A stretch of DNA of 64,000 bases from the NCBI RefSeq assembly GCF_030227115.1, contig NZ_JASSUA010000004.1, positions 124,001 through 188,000 on the forward strand. The letters run 5' to 3'. How positions within the stretch are numbered: position 1 is the stretch's first letter; each line of letters starts with the position of its first letter. Positions 58,776 through 64,000 of this stretch are shown piece after piece. This DNA comes from Marinobacter sp. SS13-12 (GTDB taxonomy: Bacteria > Pseudomonadota > Gammaproteobacteria > Pseudomonadales > Oleiphilaceae). A program made the translations under genes and the position numbers. The notes beneath the pieces were generated by a model that did not search any database, was not told where the DNA came from, and saw only the letters and a program-made list of their open reading frames with translations.

Positions 58776-58874
58776 CCGTTTGGGCACCCTCATGAACTGA
58801 AGTTCTTGGCCGGGGATGCATGCGCATCCCCGAGCCCTGCACTGCACATAAGCGATTCCAACCGAGGATTTTCC

Positions 58875-59387
58875 ATGAAGACCAAAAAACTCGCCCTGTA
58901 TACGGGTATAGCCGCTATCGTTATCGGCGCTGGCGCCACCACATTGGCCATCCAGGCCGACGAATCCGCCCAGCCATCGGTTGCTCTAGCCGAGAGTGGA
59001 GAGACAGGTCAGGCCATCACCATTTACAAGAGCCCCAATTGCGGTTGCTGCCAGTCCTGGGCCGAGCACCTCGCGGCCAATGGCTTTGAGACCCGCATTG
59101 TTGAAACCGACAACCTTAATGACATCAAGCAAGAGTACGACGTACCCCGTGATATGGCGTCCTGCCACACCGCGCTGATCGGTGACCTGGTGATTGAGGG
59201 ACATGTGCCGGCCAATGACATCCTGGACTACCTTGAAGATCCGCAGTTCAACATGGTGGGCTTGTCCGTGCCCGGGATGCCCCATGGCACCCCCGGCATG
59301 GAAACCGGCCGGAAGGACGACTACCAGGTCATCGCTTTTAACGCCAATGGCAAACAAGGTGTTTTCCGTGAACACAAGGATTACTGA
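58875..59387 (+). CDS. DUF411 metal-binding protein
   Basis: A 170-residue exported or membrane-anchored protein of the DUF411 family. The thioredoxin-like start ITIYKSPNCGCCQSWAEHL contains the CGCC pair, followed by MASCHTALIGDLVIEGHVPA, the family's second cysteine-histidine segment. The family is linked to copper and other metal resistance. The N-terminal hydrophobic segment (about 7-28) may be an uncleaved anchor. The ATG at 58875 follows GAGGA; the next gene starts 10 bases after the stop. Confidence 0.87.
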   Translation: MKTKKLALYTGIAAIVIGAGATTLAIQADESAQPSVALAESGETGQAITIYKSPNCGCCQSWAEHLAANGFETRIVETDNLNDIKQEYDVPRDMASCHTALIGDLVIEGHVPANDILDYLEDPQFNMVGLSVPGMPHGTPGMETGRKDDYQVIAFNANGKQGVFREHKDY

Positions 59388-59397
59388 GGTCAGCCCC

Positions 59398-60252
59398 ATG
59401 AAAGCGATGGTTTACCGCCTGAATTCTGCCGTCTCCAGGCTTTTCCTGTTAGCGTTGGTTGCCGTCATGCCGGGCCTGGTTCAAGCCCAGTCTGCGAATG
59501 ATGGCCAAGCAGTGAAGGCGCTGACGACTGACTCCTCCGGCGCCCTACTGGTGCTTCGGGATAGCGGCCTGCTTGCCGTGGAAGGCCAGAACACTACCGA
59601 GATCCCGCTGCCACTGTCCGATTCCGGCGCTCAACCCCGTTCCATGGCAAAGGGCGCAGACGAAAGCCTTTACCTGGCAGGGCCTGGCCTTGGCATCTGG
59701 CGCTATGACAACGCCAGCGAGCGCTGGCAATCCCTCAATGACACCCTGCCCTATCTCGAAATCAAGGCCATTGCCGCACACGCTACCCAACCGGACACCC
59801 TCTACGCCTATCTCGGAGACGGTGGCATGTTCCGATCCAGGGATGCTGGCGCCGAATGGGTGAAGGTAGACAGTGGACCCCGGGAGCCGGTGCAGGCGTT
59901 TCTGCACTCCGATATGCCGGGCAGTATGGAAAGTGGCTGGCTGTTCGCCGGCACCACCCGCGGTGTGGCCCGTTCCATGGACTGTTTCTGCTTCTGGGGC
60001 GATGCCGGCGAATTGCGAGGAACTGTTTCCGCCATTGATTACGATCCTTCTGCCCCGGAAAACGTCTACGCCGTGATCGAGGGGCAACTTCACCACAGTT
60101 CTGACGGTGGCGAAACCTGGGCTGGTCTTGAGATACCCCAAGCGGTGACCGCCCTGACGTTCTCACCCACGGAAGGACTCGTGGTGGGCACAGAGAATGG
60201 GGATCTGCTTTCGCGGAACGCCTCTGGCGAATGGGTGCCTGTTCATGAATAG
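59398..60252 (+). CDS. Exported BNR/sialidase-like propeller with a Cys-Phe-Cys motif
   Basis: A 284-residue exported beta-propeller-like protein. A signal peptide (about 10-29, ending VQAQ) precedes repeats of the BNR kind with Asp-boxes (MFRSRDAGAEWVKV, LHHSSDGGETWAGL). It resembles photosystem II stability factor/BNR proteins rather than true sialidases: no catalytic Arg triad or Tyr pair is evident. Its only cysteines are paired in DCFCFWGD between blades, a possible metal or disulfide site. The ATG at 59398 is followed by a stop that overlaps the next gene by eight bases. Confidence 0.7.
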   Translation: MKAMVYRLNSAVSRLFLLALVAVMPGLVQAQSANDGQAVKALTTDSSGALLVLRDSGLLAVEGQNTTEIPLPLSDSGAQPRSMAKGADESLYLAGPGLGIWRYDNASERWQSLNDTLPYLEIKAIAAHATQPDTLYAYLGDGGMFRSRDAGAEWVKVDSGPREPVQAFLHSDMPGSMESGWLFAGTTRGVARSMDCFCFWGDAGELRGTVSAIDYDPSAPENVYAVIEGQLHHSSDGGETWAGLEIPQAVTALTFSPTEGLVVGTENGDLLSRNASGEWVPVHE

Positions 60253-60700
60253 GTGGTCTTTCGCGCTGGTCTTGCTCGTTGCCCCGGCCCTTGTGATGGC
60301 GGGGGGCGCGCCGCCAAACAGTGACAGCGTGCTGACCGAAGTGGCCGAGGGCCGCCAGATTTATGAGCAATACTGCGCCGCCTGCCACGGATGGCAGGGC
60401 GAGGGCACTGCCGACTGGAACAAACCGGATGAAAAAGGCGAAATGCCACCACCACCGCACGATGAGACAGGCCACACCTGGCGCCACAGCGATGCCATGT
60501 TGTTCCGGATGATTGTCGAGGGATGGCGACATCCCTTCAATAAAACGGATCGGCTGACCATGCCGGCGTTCAAGGACTCCCTCACCGACCAGGAAATTCA
60601 GTTAGTGATCGAGTACCTGAAAACGCTATGGACGGAAGACCAGCGCCGCTATCAACGGAGCGAAAGTCAGGACATTAACCAGGCTGAGGGCCCCTCCTGA
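60245..60700 (+). CDS. Periplasmic mono-haem cytochrome c
   Basis: A 151-residue exported cytochrome c. A signal peptide (about 5-20) precedes the haem motif CAACH (Cys44, Cys47, His48), and the likely distal ligand Met106 lies in TMPAFKD. The length and motif order fit class I cytochrome c. The ATG at 60245 overlaps the end of the propeller gene, so translation is coupled. It could carry electrons to or from a partner in the same cluster. Confidence 0.88.
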   Translation: MNRWSFALVLLVAPALVMAGGAPPNSDSVLTEVAEGRQIYEQYCAACHGWQGEGTADWNKPDEKGEMPPPPHDETGHTWRHSDAMLFRMIVEGWRHPFNKTDRLTMPAFKDSLTDQEIQLVIEYLKTLWTEDQRRYQRSESQDINQAEGPS

Positions 60701-60751
60701 TTTCCCACGGATACCAGACAACACTCACTTTAGATCTCGGGTAACTCGAAA

Positions 60752-61228
60752 ATGTCGTTGAAGCAGCACTTCAAGAAATGGTCATGGTTATTCGGTATCG
60801 CCGGTTTCACTCTCTTCATCGCTGCAATCTTCGTCTTGCCGCGGTACCTGAAGCCTGATCCGGATGCCGGTGTCACTTTTTACGCCACCGAGGGGTGCGC
60901 ACCTTTTGCAGGTCAGTGTATCGGGCGAATGGGCGATCAAACCATCACTGTCGGCTTAGGTAATAAAGCCATCGAATCGATGACAGAGATTCCCGTTCGT
61001 GTGCGTCTCGAAAACATGACAGCAGACTCCCTGATCGTGGATTTCGAAGGGCTTGAAATGTACATGGGCGTGGTCCGCACCCAGCTGTTACCGAATGCCC
61101 ACGGTGTTTACCAGGGATCCATTACCCTGCCGGCGTGCGGTACCGGCAAGATGCTATGGCGGTCGAGGGTTATCATCGACAACGGCCCTTCCAGAGAAGG
61201 TATCAAATTTGATTTCTGGGCGGTTTAA
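60752..61228 (+). CDS. Membrane-anchored protein with Met/Cys motifs
   Basis: A 158-residue protein with one N-terminal transmembrane anchor (about 10-30) and a periplasmic beta-sandwich-like domain. Cysteine clusters (GCAPFAGQC and LPACGTGKM) and the EMYMGVV stretch suggest metal binding, reminiscent of FixH/YtkA-like or copper-carrier proteins. I cannot assign a family. It starts at ATG 60752, 51 bases after the cytochrome, and ccdA follows 26 bases later. Confidence 0.6.
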   Translation: MSLKQHFKKWSWLFGIAGFTLFIAAIFVLPRYLKPDPDAGVTFYATEGCAPFAGQCIGRMGDQTITVGLGNKAIESMTEIPVRVRLENMTADSLIVDFEGLEMYMGVVRTQLLPNAHGVYQGSITLPACGTGKMLWRSRVIIDNGPSREGIKFDFWAV

Positions 61229-61254
61229 CGGACTTACAAAACTTAGGGGACTAA

Positions 61255-61977
61255 ATGCCTGATCTTGCAACCTGGGGAATTGCCGCCGCGTTTGCCGGGG
61301 GTCTCGTGTCGTTTTTCTCACCCTGCACTTTACCCTTGGTTCCCGGCTACCTGTCGGTTGTTACCGGAGGCGCTCTGACTGAGACTTCAAATCGGTTGAA
61401 GGCGTTCTGGCTGAGTCTTTGTTTCGTGATGGGGTTCAGTCTGGTATTCGTCGCCTTGGGTGCAAGCGCCAGTGTTCTTGGGCAATGGCTGATGGCTTAT
61501 CGTGAAGAGGCCAACCTGGTGGCTGGCGTGCTCATCGTGTTGATGGGCCTGTTTATGCTGGGTTGGTGGAGCATGCCGGCTTTGCAGCGGGATTGGCGCA
61601 TAGGGCAGTCACTTGAAGGCGGGCGCCCCACTGCCGCCTTTCTACTGGGCATAGCATTTGCTGTCGGCTGGACACCCTGTATAGGTCCCATTCTCGGGGC
61701 GATACTGGCGCTCAGCTCCACGCACGCCAACGCCGAAGCAGGAATGCTGTATCTCGCCGCATATTCGCTGGGACTAGCCCTTCCCTTCCTCGGAACTGCC
61801 CTGTTCATTGAGCACTTTCGGCAACGAGTCCGTTGGTTCAGTCGCTGGAGTCGACTTCTGAGAGGAATGGCGGGCTTGGTGTTGGTTATCATGGGCGTGA
61901 TGGTACTTACCGGCCAGATGACACTCTTTGCCTCGTGGATGTTATCGACATTTCCAGTTCTCGGAAGGCTTGGTTGA
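61255..61977 (+). CDS. ccdA: CcdA/DsbD-type thiol transporter
   Basis: A 240-residue inner-membrane protein with six hydrophobic segments that moves reducing power from cytoplasmic thioredoxin to periplasmic thiols. The two functional cysteines are in SFFSPCTLPLVPG and VGWTPCIGPILGA. It lacks the periplasmic domains of full DsbD. In this position it would keep cysteines of neighbouring proteins, such as the CGCC protein or the cytochrome apoprotein, reduced; that link is inferred. Confidence 0.93.
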   Translation: MPDLATWGIAAAFAGGLVSFFSPCTLPLVPGYLSVVTGGALTETSNRLKAFWLSLCFVMGFSLVFVALGASASVLGQWLMAYREEANLVAGVLIVLMGLFMLGWWSMPALQRDWRIGQSLEGGRPTAAFLLGIAFAVGWTPCIGPILGAILALSSTHANAEAGMLYLAAYSLGLALPFLGTALFIEHFRQRVRWFSRWSRLLRGMAGLVLVIMGVMVLTGQMTLFASWMLSTFPVLGRLG

Positions 61978-62185
61978 GTTTCCTACAGCCAAACTAAAGG
62001 GTACGGTTCATGGATTCAGGCTCAAATACTGCATATGAACAGGCTTCATGAACAAATGAGGCTGCCTTGTCAATTAACGCATTGTTTTTGAATGCGTTTG
62101 TAAGCGCAGCACTTTTAATGAACTGAAGATACCACGCATAAGTTAAAGCACATACAGTGTATCAAAAGGTTCATCAGGTTGGATT

Positions 62186-62206
62186 GGTCGCAAAGCGAAC
62201 ATTCAG
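62186..62206 (+). repeat. GGTCGCAAAGCG short repeat, copy 3
   Basis: A 21-base copy beginning GGTCGCAAAGCG and ending in CATTCAG, 131 bases before copy 4. Confidence 0.7.
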
Positions 62207-62316
62207 GCGGATAGACCAACACTTTCCCCCGGGAGAAATTCCGCCTCTTTTTCGAAAGATCCGCAGCAACGGGGCAGAACCCTTACATCTCAACTGCCCA
62301 ACCCAGTCCATAGTTC

Positions 62317-62337
62317 GGTCGCAAAGCGAATGTTCAG
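62317..62337 (+). repeat. GGTCGCAAAGCG short repeat, copy 4
   Basis: A 21-base copy beginning GGTCGCAAAGCG and ending in TGTTCAG. The core is unchanged and the end differs slightly from copies 1-3. Confidence 0.65.
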
Positions 62338-62443
62338 TTTGTGCAACAAGGCTTGGGCTCAGCCACCTCGGATCGGCAGCGGAAAATGGGTCTGTCGGCT
62401 GGCCTGCTCCCCTCTGGCTTAACCGTTTTCAGCTTAGTAATGT

Positions 62444-63490
62444 TCATCCCAGATCACGCCTGAGCCGGTAAAGCAGGTATACGAAAAAAGGTGCGCCAAT
62501 ACCCGCCACAAATATACCCGCAGGCAGGTCCCTGGGTATAAAGGCCACCCGCCCGATCCAGTCCGCATACAGCAGAATCAGTGCACCGATTAGCGTCGCT
62601 ATCGGTAGCAGACCCGTGTGCCCGCTGGTAACCAGCCGCCTTGCCATATGGGGTGCAATCAGGCCAATGAAACCGACCGCCCCGGCATAGGCCACCGCGG
62701 AACCGGCCAGTGCAACTGCCAACACCAGGAACAGCAGTCGATGACCCTGCAATGCGCTGCCCAGGCCCAGAGCCATGTCTTCCCCCATGGACTGGGCGTC
62801 GAGGTGTCGCAGTTTGATCAGTGCGAGGGGCCAGCAAACCATCAGCCAGGGTGCCAGGGCTGTTACGTCGTGCCATTGTGAGGCATAGAGGCTTCCCGTC
62901 AGCCAGATATAGGCGTTCATGGCGGTGGAGTCGGGGCTCAGTACCAGCAGGAGGGTGGTAACCGCAGTCAGTGCGGCGGCCAGCCCGACACCCACCAGCA
63001 CCAGTCTGGCGGGACTGATACCCTGGTGCCAGGCCAGGGCCGAAATACACAGGGCCACGGCGAAAGCACCGCCCATGGCAACCGGCGCCAGTAGCAATGA
63101 GGTGCCGGTGGCGCCACCCAGCCAGAGAAACAGCACTGCCGCCGCAGACGCCCCGCTGGTGATGCCGATAACATCCGGAGAGGCCAGCGGGTTTCTTACC
63201 AGGCCCTGCAGGATCAGGCCGGCGGAACCCAGTGCGCCGCCCACCAGGATGGCCATGATCACCCTCGGCAGACGGATTTCCAGAATGATCAGTGCCAGCT
63301 CCGACTGGGCCGGGTTGGCCAACGTGCCGAGCACGTCCTCAAACGACGTCGGATGACTGCCGGAGGCCAGGGCCAGGACACTGCTGATGGCCAGCAGCAC
63401 TGCCAGCGTCAGGGTGACCACCAGAACTCTGACATTTAGCTTTACCGACCAGCGGTCACCAGGCGTTCGCAGGACGAGGGAGCGGGTCAT
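62444..63490 (-). CDS. FecCD-family iron-siderophore ABC permease
   Basis: A 348-residue polytopic inner-membrane permease for ferric siderophore (or haem/B12-type) uptake. Family marks include RLPRVIMAILVGGALGSAG, GLVRNPLASPDVIGITSGA, FIGLIAPHMARRLVTSGH and LPAGIFVAGIGAPFFVYLL. It starts with ATG at 63490, overlapping the stop of the upstream permease by four bases, so the two subunits are translationally coupled, as in FecCD/FepDG pairs. The ATPase and binding protein are not in view. Confidence 0.95.
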   Translation of the reverse strand: MTRSLVLRTPGDRWSVKLNVRVLVVTLTLAVLLAISSVLALASGSHPTSFEDVLGTLANPAQSELALIILEIRLPRVIMAILVGGALGSAGLILQGLVRNPLASPDVIGITSGASAAAVLFLWLGGATGTSLLLAPVAMGGAFAVALCISALAWHQGISPARLVLVGVGLAAALTAVTTLLLVLSPDSTAMNAYIWLTGSLYASQWHDVTALAPWLMVCWPLALIKLRHLDAQSMGEDMALGLGSALQGHRLLFLVLAVALAGSAVAYAGAVGFIGLIAPHMARRLVTSGHTGLLPIATLIGALILLYADWIGRVAFIPRDLPAGIFVAGIGAPFFVYLLYRLRRDLG

Positions 63491-64000
63491 GATACTTTCC
63501 TCACATGGCGGGCAAGATGGAGGAACAGCGGCGTGCCCAGCAGGGCGGTCATTACCCCTACCGGAACCTCCTGGGGCGGAATGATCATCCGCGCCACGGT
63601 ATCGGCGGCCAACATAAGTGTGGCGCCGAGTATGGCGGACATGGGTAACAGCCAGCGATGATCGGTGCCGAAAATCCCCCGCGCTATATGCGGCACAATC
63701 AGGCCCACAAAACCGATCAGCCCGGCCACGGCAACGGATGTGCCTGCCAGTACTATGACCACGAGGCCGATCAGCAACCGTACTTGGCCTACCCTCAGGC
63801 CCAGGCCGCGAGTAACCTCATCGTCCAGTCCCAGCAGGTTCAGTTGCCGGGATAACAGCAGTGCAACCAGCAGGGCCAGGCCGAACATTGGCAGGAGAGG
63901 AAGTATGGCATTCAGTTCGCGTCCTGAGACGGACCCTGCCAGCCAGAACAGGATGCTTTCAAAACGGTCCTGGTTGAAGATCAGTAGTCCCTGGGCAAAC
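63487..64000 (-). CDS. FecCD-family iron-siderophore ABC permease (partial, C-terminal part)
   Basis: The visible 170 codons form the C-terminal half of a second permease; the start lies beyond the window. FWLAGSVSGREL, GFVGLIVPHIARGIFG, and LLPMSAILGATLMLAADTVAR followed by VPVGVMTALLGTPLF are characteristic. It overlaps the downstream permease gene by four bases. Together they would form the membrane channel of an iron-siderophore importer; a Fur-controlled promoter would be expected upstream, outside the window. Confidence 0.93.
   Translation of the reverse strand, partial: FAQGLLIFNQDRFESILFWLAGSVSGRELNAILPLLPMFGLALLVALLLSRQLNLLGLDDEVTRGLGLRVGQVRLLIGLVVIVLAGTSVAVAGLIGFVGLIVPHIARGIFGTDHRWLLPMSAILGATLMLAADTVARMIIPPQEVPVGVMTALLGTPLFLHLARHVRKVS

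Larger units (their letters stand above)
61978..62443. other. Intergenic stretch between ccdA and the siderophore permease
   Basis: These 466 bases separate two convergent units. They contain two copies of the GGTCGCAAAGCG repeat, at 62186 and 62317, and no supported gene or strong terminator. Sequence of 61978-62160 is AT-rich. Confidence 0.5.

Noticed and set aside
58452..58847. A 131-residue His-rich frame antisense to the Met-rich protein gene
   Set aside because: The His residues come from reading ATG-rich sequence backwards; the plus-strand gene has a signal peptide and ribosome-binding site.

Overview
The window looks like a chromosomal segment of a Marinobacter-like gammaproteobacterium. 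This rests on GC-rich coding sequence and on gene order: lppL-lysA-dapF, cyaA, argH next to algZ-algR-hemCDXY, ubiD-rho-trxA-ppx, and yheS-fkp-rsd-dsbB are blocks familiar from Pseudomonas and its marine relatives. The species itself is inferred. No phage, complete insertion sequence or CRISPR array is visible.

Layout. 1-4.8 kb: dapF (cut by the window edge), lysA, an LptM/LppL-type lipoprotein and class I adenylate cyclase, all on the minus strand. 4.9-7.3 kb: a PAS/GGDEF/EAL protein with both catalytic motifs damaged. 7.4-15 kb: argH, then divergently algZ-algR and the tetrapyrrole operon hemC-hemD-hemX-hemY. 15-19.3 kb: a 2Fe-2S flavin reductase coupled to ubiD, then rho. 19.6-22.1 kb: a molybdenum cofactor set, moaB-moeA-moaD-moaE. 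22.2-36 kb: trxA, ppx, the ABC-F gene yheS, a TIGR02444-type gene, a DUF4124-type gene, an FKBP lipoprotein, rsd, dsbB, a FliL-like protein, rmf, gshA, tex and an apparently intact GGDEF-EAL protein. 36-43.3 kb: rep, then a secreted galactose-oxidase-like copper radical oxidase with a small secreted partner, cytochrome c5, a small membrane protein and the outer-membrane phospholipase pldA. 43.4-47.4 kb: phosphomannomutase, bfr, bfd with a Fur-like box, lrgB/lrgA-type genes and yaeQ. 47.5-53.2 kb: a branched-chain 2-oxoacid dehydrogenase operon (E1 alpha, E1 beta, E2 with two lipoyl domains) that runs directly into a eukaryotic-type protein kinase.

From 53.3 kb the character changes. A truncated tRNA-Arg copy precedes an intact tRNA-Arg(CCG). 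Beyond it lie longer, more AT-rich spacers, four copies of a short GGTCGCAAAGCG repeat, a REC-REC-histidine kinase, a membrane EAL phosphodiesterase, and a seven-gene periplasmic metal/redox cluster (CopL-like protein, Met/His-rich protein, DUF411 protein, BNR propeller with a Cys-Phe-Cys motif, cytochrome c, Met/Cys-containing anchored protein, CcdA). This looks like an accessory segment next to a tRNA. The window ends in two FecCD-type iron-siderophore permeases, the second cut by the edge.

The best candidates for under-described biology are the metal/redox cluster at 57.9-62.0 kb, the kinase in the branched-chain dehydrogenase operon, the copper radical oxidase pair, and a family of structured palindromic elements seen at 17.9 kb and 43.3 kb. 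Several start codons were moved from the longest open frame to an internal ATG or GTG on the basis of ribosome-binding sites and family length; these choices are noted in the entries.
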